Below, piece by piece: positions 1-7,826 of a stretch of DNA of 21,606 bases (its first letter is position 1; the number at the start of each line of letters is the position of its first letter). The stretch is taken from positions 1 through 21,606 of the IMG/VR virus record IMGVR_UViG_3300047334_000146. One strand, written 5' to 3'. The stretch is from a virus. Under the pieces are notes generated by a model, which was not told the DNA's origin, made no database searches, and worked only from the letters and a program-made list of their open reading frames with translations. Position numbers and translations under genes: made by a program.

Positions 1-1416
1 CGTCAGGGCAATCTGCACCGCGCCGCTTGCGGTCGCTGCCGTGCCGGTCGCGCTCGTCGCGGCCGGAAAGGATTGGTTGGCCGCCGTCATCCAGCCATCG
101 TTGCTGTAGGTGCTCGGCACCACCGTCACGCACCAGGCCCGGCGGCCTGCGCCCGCATACCGCGCCGCAACCGCCGTGATCGTGCTCTTCAGAGCCGATG
201 CGCCCGACAGAAGGATTTCGATGTCGTTGCGCCCTGGCTCCAGGATCACGTCGGTGATGCCCGTGTCGATCGACAGCGCATATTGGCCGTCGCCATGCGC
301 CAGCAGCCCGGCAGCCGTGGTGGATCCCCGCGCCGCGGAAATGAACGGCACGTTGTTTTCGAGCGATCGCTGGATGTATCCCTCCAGCCCCAGCGCATCC
401 GCCGCATCGCCCGTGCCCGCCGCGATGCTGTCACCCAGGATCAGCACCGCACCGGGGGGCACCGCACCCGCATTCGGTGTGACGAGCGCCAGCACCGCGA
501 CCGGGCCCCAATACCCGCCGCCGGTATTGGCCACCTGCAGCGGCGTCATGGTCTGGTCGTTCACCGCCGTGCCGCGGCTGTCGAATTCCTGGAAGCTCGA
601 CCCGTTGCTCGTCACGGTCAGCCGCGCGGTGCCCGGCATGTCGGCCAATTGCAGCCCGGTGCCGGACATCGTGGCCGACGTCCGAACCAGGAACCATGTC
701 GAGGGGGCCAGCGTCACGGCCACGGGATCGGACGTCACGACGTCATGTGCCGGCTCGATCGTGAAGCTGCGCTTGCCGCCGAATTTCACCGGCGTGAACA
801 GGCCGCTGAAGGTGAATTTCTCGCCGGCGGTCGTGGCGGCCGTCGTGGCGGCGCTCAGCGTCACGCTGGTCGAGCCGGGCACGTTGCCGCTGCCCGCGGT
901 GAAGCTGTTGGCAATGCCTGTCACATAGGCGCCGCCCGCCACGCCACCCGTCGAGGTCGCGCTGACGAACTGGCCCAGGCTCACGCCATTGGCCGATTGC
1001 AGCGTGCTGGGAAACGGATTGATGACGAACGAGCCCGCCGCCACGCCGCTGCCGCTCGTCAGCACGTTCGTGTTCAACGAGGGCACGAAGATCGCCGCCG
1101 TTCCCGTCGCCGTCACCGGCCGGTCCACTTCACCCTGCTGCGGCATGTCGAAGGCTGCGAACACCAGCTTCACCGCCGTCACCGTCCCCCAGGAGGGTGA
1201 AATGCAGGCCTGCTGATCCATCACCGCCGTGTTCGTGTTGTCGAACCATGCCGCGGATCCGTTCACGCCCCGCCGCGCGCAGAGCGGCACCCAGACCTGC
1301 CGCCCGTCGAGCCAACGCAGGCTCCTCTGCGGCGCGGTCACCGACCCTTGGGCCGGCTGCACGCAATACGCTGCGAACATCGCGAGGCTCGCCCACGCCG
1401 CGATCCATGCGCGCAT
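1..1416 (-). CDS. Exported SGNH/GDSL-family hydrolase (3' end outside window)
   Basis: The frame is open from an ATG at 1416 to the window edge, giving 472 visible residues; the C-terminus is missing. Residues 1 to about 24 look like a Sec signal peptide (M-R-A-W start, hydrophobic Ala/Trp/Leu/Phe core, small residues before S25). A long Ser/Thr/Gly/Ala-rich, probably beta-structured region follows to about residue 320. An SGNH hydrolase domain then begins: GDSIAAGTGD at 328-337 is block I with presumed nucleophile Ser330, and GRND at 395-398 matches the block III GxND motif. The block V Asp-x-x-His is not visible. Family members are esterases or deacetylases, often acting on acetylated polysaccharides; the substrate here cannot be read. 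The gene starts 4 nt after the stop of the upstream exported-protein gene, so the two are probably co-translated. The domain call is fairly firm; the role in the phage cycle is inference. Confidence 0.75.
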   Translation of the reverse strand, partial: MRAWIAAWASLAMFAAYCVQPAQGSVTAPQRSLRWLDGRQVWVPLCARRGVNGSAAWFDNTNTAVMDQQACISPSWGTVTAVKLVFAAFDMPQQGEVDRPVTATGTAAIFVPSLNTNVLTSGSGVAAGSFVINPFPSTLQSANGVSLGQFVSATSTGGVAGGAYVTGIANSFTAGSGNVPGSTSVTLSAATTAATTAGEKFTFSGLFTPVKFGGKRSFTIEPAHDVVTSDPVAVTLAPSTWFLVRTSATMSGTGLQLADMPGTARLTVTSNGSSFQEFDSRGTAVNDQTMTPLQVANTGGGYWGPVAVLALVTPNAGAVPPGAVLILGDSIAAGTGDAADALGLEGYIQRSLENNVPFISAARGSTTAAGLLAHGDGQYALSIDTGITDVILEPGRNDIEILLSGASALKSTITAVAARYAGAGRRAWCVTVVPSTYSNDGWMTAANQSFPAATSATGTAATASGAVQIALT

Positions 1417-1420
1417 GATC

Positions 1421-2056
1421 CTAGCCCTCCCAGGCGGAGACGGTGGTGGCGACCGGCGCATAGATCGAAACCGCGCCGTGGGTCACGAATGTCCCGCTTT
1501 CGTACAACGTGCCTGCGCTCAGTTGCACGCAGTCCGTGGCGCCCGGTCCCGCCGTGCCGCCCACGAAATTCACCCACACCGATGTCCCGCTCGGCACCTG
1601 GAACGCCAGATAGCGCCGCGCGGCGTTGACCGGGAAAAGCGGCGTGCTGGTCGTGGCCGACAGCGAAAGCGAGCGTGACACCACGGTTCCGCCAGCCGGC
1701 GTTGCCGTCACGCCATTACTCAGCGAAACGATCACGCCTTTCAGCAGCGCCACCAATGACCCCGCGCCGCCCGTATAGGCCGGGTCCTGCGGGGTTCCCA
1801 AACTCGCTGCCTGTGCCTGCGCCGACTGCAACTCTGCGCTCTGTGTCGCCGCGTTCGCCAGCGCCGTGGCACTGGTCGTCACCAGCGGCTGCGCCTGCGT
1901 GCCGCACGGCACTGCCAGGTTGTTGGCGCCGACGCAGTGCAGCGTCACGGCCGGCGACCGGTTCAAGCCGTCGCCCGTCACGTAGGAATTGCCCGCCTGC
2001 GCCCAGGCCGGGCTTAGCAGAAGGCAAGGCAACAAGCCGAAAGAAATCACGCGCAT
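1421..2056 (-). CDS. Small exported protein of unknown function
   Basis: This is a 211-residue protein with an obvious Sec-type signal peptide: M-R-V start, hydrophobic core LLPCLLLSP, and an AWA|QA cleavage site after residue 19. The mature part has two Cys in a short loop (about residues 41-51), an Ala/Gln-rich stretch around residues 65-85 that could be helical, and a C-terminal half of alternating small and hydrophobic residues that looks like a beta-sandwich, ending in AWEG. The last 65 residues resemble small capsid- or fibre-associated beta proteins in style, but I recognise no named family. It starts 12 nt after the stop of the membrane-protein gene, and the SGNH hydrolase gene begins 4 nt after its TAG. 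It may be a lysogenic-conversion or cell-envelope protein, or a partner of the hydrolase; both are guesses. Confidence 0.7.
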   Translation of the reverse strand: MRVISFGLLPCLLLSPAWAQAGNSYVTGDGLNRSPAVTLHCVGANNLAVPCGTQAQPLVTTSATALANAATQSAELQSAQAQAASLGTPQDPAYTGGAGSLVALLKGVIVSLSNGVTATPAGGTVVSRSLSLSATTSTPLFPVNAARRYLAFQVPSGTSVWVNFVGGTAGPGATDCVQLSAGTLYESGTFVTHGAVSIYAPVATTVSAWEG

Positions 2057-2068
2057 AGCCGCCCGCCC

Positions 2069-2485
2069 TCATTGCTTCAGGTAATGCTGTTCCACGATCC
2101 ACCGGTACAGCGGTTCCGCCAGCCACATGGCGACACTGCCCAGCACGCCCAGCCCCAGCACCACGCCCGCCACGCGGGACCGCAAGGCCACGATTTCCGA
2201 AACCGGCGCGCGCAGTTCCTGCACCACGCGCAACAACTCCTCGACCGCCCGCCCGCTCGCCGAAGCGCCGGTACGCAGGCTCTCCAGGTCGTGCTGCATG
2301 ACGCAGATCACGCAATCCAGCTTCTCTTCCAGGTCGCGCTGGTCCTGCCGCAGCGTCGCCATGTCGGCGCGCATCAGATCGTGCAGCTTTTCGCCCTGGC
2401 TGCCGCGCAGCTCGATCGTGTCGCTGAGCGCCCGCAGGCCCTGCAACACCTCACCCATCTGCTGGTAGAGCGGATTGAGATCCAT
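2069..2485 (-). CDS. Coiled-coil protein with one C-terminal membrane segment
   Basis: The protein has 138 residues from an ATG at 2485, which lies 14 nt past the stop of the tailspike gene. A longer in-frame extension to 2662 was rejected because it overlaps the tailspike and reads as an Arg-rich shadow. Residues 1 to about 100 are charged with heptad-like Leu/Ile/Val spacing, suggesting a long helix or coiled coil. Residues 105-123 (VAGVVLGLGVLGSVAMWLA) form a single hydrophobic membrane span, followed by a short charged tail ending HYLKQ. The layout resembles small phage inner-membrane proteins with an N-terminal coiled coil. Position after the tail fibres would fit a lysis accessory or superinfection protein, but no family signature is visible. 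The Shine-Dalgarno is weak (AAGGA about 10 nt upstream), so coupling to the upstream gene is likely. Confidence 0.7.
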   Translation of the reverse strand: MDLNPLYQQMGEVLQGLRALSDTIELRGSQGEKLHDLMRADMATLRQDQRDLEEKLDCVICVMQHDLESLRTGASASGRAVEELLRVVQELRAPVSEIVALRSRVAGVVLGLGVLGSVAMWLAEPLYRWIVEQHYLKQ

Positions 2486-2499
2486 CGGGCCGGCATCCT

Positions 2500-4770
2500 T
2501 CAGGCGATGCTCAGCACGCCGCCATTGTTCCAGATCTGGTTGGAGCCGGCGGCGGGCTTGCTGGTCGGCAAGCCGGGCGCGAACAGCCCGGTCCCCGGCG
2601 AAAGCCACAGCGCCCCCTTGGGCTGGATGCCGATGCCGCCCGCATTGGTCGTCACCTCGCACAGATTCTGCCCGGTGGCGTTGCCGATCGCGATCCAGTT
2701 GGTGGAGCCGGGCACGTTCAGCAGGCTCAGCATGTTCCCGCTATTGCTCGTGCCGCCCGCCGCGTTGATGAACAGCGACCCGCCCTTGGTCTGGATCACG
2801 CCATTGATGGTGCCGTCCGTGCCGTCGAAGATGATGGTCGGCGGATTGGTCGCGGTCACGGGTTCGATGCGGACATAATTCGCCGCCTTCGGCACCGCAT
2901 TGATCCGGAAGAGCGGCGAGCCATCCACCGCGGTGAACAGGTGGTCCTTGGTGTTCGCGACACCGGACGGCGCCGTGCTCGTCGCCGGAGACTGGAACGT
3001 CACCAGATTGCCGTTGCTCGCCGCTGAATTATCGATGATGGCGGTCGCCAGCGGCACGTTATAGGGGTTGAGCCCGAATGTCGTGAGCCCCACCGTCGCA
3101 TTGCCGGTGCCGATGTTCAGGATCGTCGCCATGTCCTGGAAGGTCGAGCCGCCGACCACGTTGCCCGATGAATCGAACGTGCTGGTGAACCTGAAAGCCG
3201 TGTCCTGATTGTTCCCGCCCGCCGGGCCGCCGATGAAATTGCAGCCCATGACGAAGAAGCTGGAAACGTTGGTCAGGTCGAACAGCACCTGTGGCGTATT
3301 CGGGCCGCCCTCGCGCGTGATGTCGAGCCCCACGAAGAAGCCGTTGCCCACGGCGGCAGCCTGCACCGTGCCCAGGCTGCAATTCAGCTCGCCATTCGCC
3401 ACCCACAGCCCCAGCAGCATCAGCTTGGTCGGTGCATAACCGGGCCAGGTGGTGATATCGGTCTGCTTGAACAGGTAATCCGTGCCCACCACGAGCGGAT
3501 TGGTGAAATAGATGCCTTCGCAATAGCCCGTCTGCAGAACCGCCGCGTTGCCGTAATACGCCTGCAGGCCGGTGATGCGCGTGTCGATCGAGCCGTTCAC
3601 CTCGATCACGGCGGTGCTCGTGGCGCCCGCGGTCGCTGGCGGGCCGAAGAAGCTGATGTTGTTGACCTGCACGCTCCAGCAATTGTTCAGCACGAAGCCG
3701 CGCAGGAAGGTCTGCGGAAACGGTGACGCCCCGCTGGACGGGTTGGGATAGCCGAAGCACTCGATATCAGTGATGAAGCCCGACACGTAACCGAACGAAA
3801 TCTCCTGCGGAAAGGTCAGCCGCGCCACGGCCGCCGTCTGCCCGCCGGTATTCTCCGCGTAGGCCGAAAAATCCCGCAGCACCACGCGGTTCGTCGGCAC
3901 GGTCTGCGAAATGTCGAAGCCGATACCGGTGTGCTGCAAATGCAGCCGCGTGATCGCCTTGCCCGCACCGCGTATGGTCAACGGCTTGCCTGCCCAGACC
4001 AGGCTGCTCGCCAGCTGGTAATCGCCTGCCGGTATGAAGATCTCGCCACCCGCATTCGGCAGCGCCGCGAAGGCCGCGTTGAAGGCGGCGGTGCAATCCC
4101 CGCCGCCCGCCACGGCGCCGAAATCCAGCACGTTGACCGTATCCAGCGACATGGCCTGCAGCGTGCGGCTCGGCGCGCCGGTGGCGACCTGCACCGTGCC
4201 CAGCGTCACCGGCCCCGCTGTCGGCGCCGTGATGTCGCCCTGCGCATTCAACGATACATAGCCGCCCGCCGGGATCTTCGCCGCCAGCGCCGCCAGATTT
4301 GCCTCAGTCGTGTTCAGCCCTGTCGTCAGGGACGCAAGCTCGCCCGTCACCGACGCATCCGTGCTCGCCGACACCGTGCCGGCGGCACTGATCGCCACGT
4401 TCGTGCCCGCGGTGAACAGTCCGCGCAGCAACGGCATCGGCACGCGGGATGGCGTCCCGCCCGAATTCACGATGACCTGATCGTTCAGATTGAGCGCGCT
4501 CTCCAGCGCGAATCCCGCATGGTCCGCGCCATCGGCCGACAGTGCCCCGCTCTGCAGCGCCAGCCCCGTCGCCACCGTCACCGGCTCCGGTCCGCCCGGC
4601 CCCAGCGACACGCGCCCCAGCAGCGTCGCGCTCGGGATTTCGATCGCCGGCTGCGTCCCGGCCAGCAGTTCGGCCACCGTGACGGATCGCGTGATCCCCG
4701 CCTGGCTCACGGGAAATTCGTCCTGGGCTCCCGAGCTGGTTGCGGCCGGCAATTGCGGAATGGTCGGCAT
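2500..4770 (-). CDS. Tailspike 2, pectate-lyase-like beta-helix
   Basis: The protein has 756 residues; the ATG at 4770 has a strong Shine-Dalgarno (GGAGGA, 6 nt spacing). Residues 1 to about 120 match the N-terminus of the neighbouring tailspike: both begin MPTI and share the pattern LLAGxQPA...PSxxLLGR at identical positions 35-53, as expected of a virion-anchoring domain. Residues about 140-165 look helical, perhaps a trimeric neck. DFGAV at 216-220 followed by AAF and PAGDY marks the start of a right-handed beta-helix of the pectate-lyase-3 superfamily, running to roughly residue 590. The C-terminus (about 660-756) resembles phage fibre ends, finishing with NQIWNNGGVLSIA. The likely role is binding, and possibly cleaving, a surface polysaccharide. 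No catalytic residues can be assigned from sequence alone. Confidence 0.85.
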   Translation of the reverse strand: MPTIPQLPAATSSGAQDEFPVSQAGITRSVTVAELLAGTQPAIEIPSATLLGRVSLGPGGPEPVTVATGLALQSGALSADGADHAGFALESALNLNDQVIVNSGGTPSRVPMPLLRGLFTAGTNVAISAAGTVSASTDASVTGELASLTTGLNTTEANLAALAAKIPAGGYVSLNAQGDITAPTAGPVTLGTVQVATGAPSRTLQAMSLDTVNVLDFGAVAGGGDCTAAFNAAFAALPNAGGEIFIPAGDYQLASSLVWAGKPLTIRGAGKAITRLHLQHTGIGFDISQTVPTNRVVLRDFSAYAENTGGQTAAVARLTFPQEISFGYVSGFITDIECFGYPNPSSGASPFPQTFLRGFVLNNCWSVQVNNISFFGPPATAGATSTAVIEVNGSIDTRITGLQAYYGNAAVLQTGYCEGIYFTNPLVVGTDYLFKQTDITTWPGYAPTKLMLLGLWVANGELNCSLGTVQAAAVGNGFFVGLDITREGGPNTPQVLFDLTNVSSFFVMGCNFIGGPAGGNNQDTAFRFTSTFDSSGNVVGGSTFQDMATILNIGTGNATVGLTTFGLNPYNVPLATAIIDNSAASNGNLVTFQSPATSTAPSGVANTKDHLFTAVDGSPLFRINAVPKAANYVRIEPVTATNPPTIIFDGTDGTINGVIQTKGGSLFINAAGGTSNSGNMLSLLNVPGSTNWIAIGNATGQNLCEVTTNAGGIGIQPKGALWLSPGTGLFAPGLPTSKPAAGSNQIWNNGGVLSIA

Positions 4771-4788
4771 CGTGCGTCCTCCGGGAAG

Positions 4789-7275
4789 TCAGGCGATGGC
4801 CATCCAGCCGGTCGCGTCGGTATTGGCCTGCTTCACCCAGAAGGTGTTGCCCGGGCCGCCATTGAGGTTCCGGAAATCCGATCCTGGCGGCGCCGCCACT
4901 GCCCCCAGCGGCGAGCCGCGCCCGACCGACGACGTGCAGCCGCTCGCCTCGGCGCCGCTCGCAATATGCAGCGCGCCGCCGCTCGCCGGCCGCAGCACCA
5001 GGCTGCCGCCCGCGACAGTTTGCAGGATCGCGCCGCCATCGCCGGTCGGCGACAGATAATCCACCGGCGGGAAATTCACCGCGCGCCAGCTGCCGAACAC
5101 GCCCTCCAGATCCACCGCGCCGAACGCCGGCACGGTCGAGGCAAACCCGGTCCAGCTCGTCTGCGGCGGGCTCGATCCCGCAAGCGCGAGTTGCATCTGG
5201 CAATTGCAGGCCAGCCGCAATCGCCGGCCTTCCAGCACCGGCAATCCGGCATAGGCCGCGGCCATCGCGCCGCTGCCGTCGCCGGTGATCGTGACGGTCA
5301 CCGCAGCGCCGACCGGCCCGTACCCCGATCCGGGATTGGTCACCACGATCCAGCACAGGGATCCGTTGCTCACCACGGCCGTCGCGGCGGCGCCCGTGCC
5401 GGTGCCGGCAATCGCGATTTGCGCCTGCGTATAGCCCGCACCACCCGCGGTCACCTTGATGAACACGATCTGCCCGAGCGTATCGGCCTGGTGGTTCGTC
5501 AGCACCGAGGCGATCGGCGCCGGCGCACTCGTCACCAGCACCTCGTCCGCCACATCCGGCACCACCAGCGCCTCCAGCCCGGCCACCGCATTGGCCTGCG
5601 CCGTGAACCGTGCCTGATTGTTCCAGCGATTGCCGCGCGCCACCGCCGCATCCGTGTGCAGCCAAAGCGCCTGGTCCAGGCTGGCGCTGCCCCAGCCATT
5701 GATGTCGTTATCTGTCACGGCCACGCCCTGCGCAGCATCCAGCAGCTGGATGCCGCCGCCCTGCGCGGTCGTGAAGCCGATCCAGTTGCCGCTCACCGTC
5801 ACCGCGCCGGTCGGCACGAACGACAAACCGGGTTCGATCGCCGAAACCACGATCCCCCAGCCATTCGCCAGCAGGATGTTGCCGCAAACGCGCATGTTCT
5901 GGCTGCCGCCCACCGTCAGGCCCGCACCGGCGCCCGACACATGGTTCTCCGCGATCAGGCTGCCCCAGCACCCCCGCGCATCGATGCCGGTCACCCCCCC
6001 GCGCACGATATTCCCGCAAAGGCGTGAAGCGCCGAGCCGCGCCAATATCCCGCCCGCGCCCGGCCCGCTGCCCGCCTGCACCGCGTTGCCGCTGATCGCG
6101 GCGCCGCCGGCCGCCACCGCGATGCCCCAACCCGCATTGCCGGTGCAGCCATTCCCAATCACCATGCAGCCTGCGCCCACCGGCGTCGCCACCGCCCCCG
6201 CCGCCCCCGCATTCCATGCCCCGACGCTGATGCCGGTGCCATTCGAAATGCAGGCATTATTGCGCACCATGCAGGCAGCGCCCGGCTCCACGCGCACGCC
6301 GCACCCGGCATTGTTCGCGGCCGTGCAACCATCGATCACCACGGTACCGAGCCCGGCCGCATCCACGCCATGCAGCGCGTTGCCGCTCAGCGCGCAGCGC
6401 GTCACCTGGCACACCGCACCCGCGGCGCCATCGACGCTCAGCCCGCTGCCCGAGGTCGGACCGGTCGCATTCAGAAAGCCGCACGCCGTGAACACGGCAT
6501 GCAGGCAGGGCGGCTGCACCGCGACCGCCGGCATATCCACGCCCGCCAGCCCGCCCGCATCGAACACCACGCCCTCGGCCCGGAAACATGGTCCGTCCAC
6601 CACGATCCAGGCCGCCGCCGCCGCCAGCTTCGTCCGCCGCAGGATGGTCGCGCCCGCCACGCCCACCATCGCCGCCCCGCTCAGCGTCAGCGGGCCGTTC
6701 ACGATATAAACGCGCCCATCCAGCCGCAGTGGCCGGCCGGTCGCCGCCGCCGCCGCCGCCGCGAAGGCCGCCGTGTCATCCGTCACGCCGTCGCCCACCG
6801 CGCCGAAATCCTCGACGCTCAGCGCATCGGCCAGGCAATCCGCCATGCGCCGCGCCTGCACGCCGCCGGTCACCGCCACGGTCAGGTTCGATCCGTCGAT
6901 CCCGCCCAGCGCACTCAGCGCGCCCATGAACGCCGCGTAGGAAACGGCGGCGTTCTGCCCGCCCTGGCCGAGCGCCACCTGGTCCGCCGCACCCGGCGCG
7001 GCTCCCGCCGGCAGCGCATCGATCACGAACGGCGCCGGCGCGCTCAGCACACCATTCGCCGCCGTCAGGTTTTCCCCGAGCAGGATCGTCTCCGGCGCGC
7101 CCAGCCCGGCGCTCAGCCGGCCCAGCAGGCTGCCGGAAGGCACCGCCAGGGCCGGCTGCACGCCCGCCAGAAGCTGCGCGCGCGTCGCCTTGCGCGCGAT
7201 ATCGGATTGCGAAACCATCAGCTCGTCGGTGTCGCTCACCGACACGGCGGCGGGCAGGTCATCAATGGTGGGCAT
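4789..7275 (-). CDS. Tailspike 1, cysteine-rich beta-helix
   Basis: The protein has 828 residues from an ATG at 7275 preceded by GGGAGGG. Residues 1 to about 120 form the anchor module shared with the second tailspike. DFGAVGDGVTDDTAAF at 156-171 is a textbook pectate-lyase-3 (beta-helix tailspike) entry motif. From about 200 to 560 there are PbH1-like coils with recurrent Asn and Cys at turn positions; 14 Cys lie between residues 230 and 464. Residues about 604-672 hold two copies of a GG[AS]GY-containing beta module found in many phage fibres, then a C-terminal domain ends NTFWVKQ...WMAIA. It is expected to be a trimeric receptor-binding or depolymerase spike attached to the baseplate. The gene follows the adaptor-like gene after 15 nt, and the second spike gene follows 18 nt after its stop, so both are probably made from one transcript. 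Confidence 0.87.
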   Translation of the reverse strand: MPTIDDLPAAVSVSDTDELMVSQSDIARKATRAQLLAGVQPALAVPSGSLLGRLSAGLGAPETILLGENLTAANGVLSAPAPFVIDALPAGAAPGAADQVALGQGGQNAAVSYAAFMGALSALGGIDGSNLTVAVTGGVQARRMADCLADALSVEDFGAVGDGVTDDTAAFAAAAAAATGRPLRLDGRVYIVNGPLTLSGAAMVGVAGATILRRTKLAAAAAWIVVDGPCFRAEGVVFDAGGLAGVDMPAVAVQPPCLHAVFTACGFLNATGPTSGSGLSVDGAAGAVCQVTRCALSGNALHGVDAAGLGTVVIDGCTAANNAGCGVRVEPGAACMVRNNACISNGTGISVGAWNAGAAGAVATPVGAGCMVIGNGCTGNAGWGIAVAAGGAAISGNAVQAGSGPGAGGILARLGASRLCGNIVRGGVTGIDARGCWGSLIAENHVSGAGAGLTVGGSQNMRVCGNILLANGWGIVVSAIEPGLSFVPTGAVTVSGNWIGFTTAQGGGIQLLDAAQGVAVTDNDINGWGSASLDQALWLHTDAAVARGNRWNNQARFTAQANAVAGLEALVVPDVADEVLVTSAPAPIASVLTNHQADTLGQIVFIKVTAGGAGYTQAQIAIAGTGTGAAATAVVSNGSLCWIVVTNPGSGYGPVGAAVTVTITGDGSGAMAAAYAGLPVLEGRRLRLACNCQMQLALAGSSPPQTSWTGFASTVPAFGAVDLEGVFGSWRAVNFPPVDYLSPTGDGGAILQTVAGGSLVLRPASGGALHIASGAEASGCTSSVGRGSPLGAVAAPPGSDFRNLNGGPGNTFWVKQANTDATGWMAIA

Positions 7276-7290
7276 GAACCCTCCCGCCGG

Positions 7291-7773
7291 TCAGGTCGTG
7301 GTAATGATCGGGGCGTCGGTCTGGTCGGTGATGGGCGCACCGGTCTGGTCGGTCAGCGTGCCGGGCGGCACCGGCGGCGTCGCCAGCGCCACCACCGGCA
7401 AATTGATGGTGCGCCCGATCACGCGGCCGGCATTCGTGCCCGCCGTCACCGTCACGGCGTAGGTGGTTCCCGCAAATCCTGCCGTCAGCCACAGGATCGC
7501 CTGCGTCCCATCCGCGCTCGATGATTGCAGTGTCAGGTCGCCGGGATTGGCCGGGCTGATCACCACGTCGAGCGTGGCGATCGCATCGCCGTCATTGCCC
7601 GCGACCGCTTCGGAAATATCCAGGATGAAGTCCAGCGTGTCGCTCGGGTCCTTGGCCGGCCAGCACAAGGGCGGCGCGCAGGGCGGCGTGCCGCGCGGCG
7701 CGATCCCGAAACCATCCAGCACGACCAGGCGTGCCGTGGACGGTATCCAGGAATAGGATGCCGGTGTTGCCAT
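7291..7773 (-). CDS. Fibre-tail adaptor-like structural protein
   Basis: The protein has 160 residues from the ATG at 7773. Another ATG lies two codons upstream at 7779, but the only Shine-Dalgarno (GGGGG) is 2 nt from that one and 8 nt from 7773. After a Pro-rich N-terminus, the segment WPAKDPSDTLDF..DIS...GNDGDAIATLDV...L..WL..G.AGTTYAVTV...GR matches the pattern of small Ig-like phage proteins that sit between fibre genes and are often annotated as fibre-tail adaptors. The last 25 residues are a Pro/Thr tail with a repeat (TDQTGAPITDQTDAPI). It lies between the Gly-rich fibre and the tailspikes, which suits a linker attaching them to the baseplate. The family assignment is from memory of the motif pattern only. 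Confidence 0.7.
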   Translation of the reverse strand: MATPASYSWIPSTARLVVLDGFGIAPRGTPPCAPPLCWPAKDPSDTLDFILDISEAVAGNDGDAIATLDVVISPANPGDLTLQSSSADGTQAILWLTAGFAGTTYAVTVTAGTNAGRVIGRTINLPVVALATPPVPPGTLTDQTGAPITDQTDAPIITTT

Positions 7774-7826
7774 CGTCATGTCCCCCGGATTCAGGCGGGA
7801 AAATCGTCAGCGCGGCATGGTCCCGC

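Noticed and set aside
431-1408. Minus-strand frames at 431-697 and 1130-1408
   Set aside because: They are out-of-frame shadows of the SGNH hydrolase gene, whose own frame is open from 1416 to the window edge.
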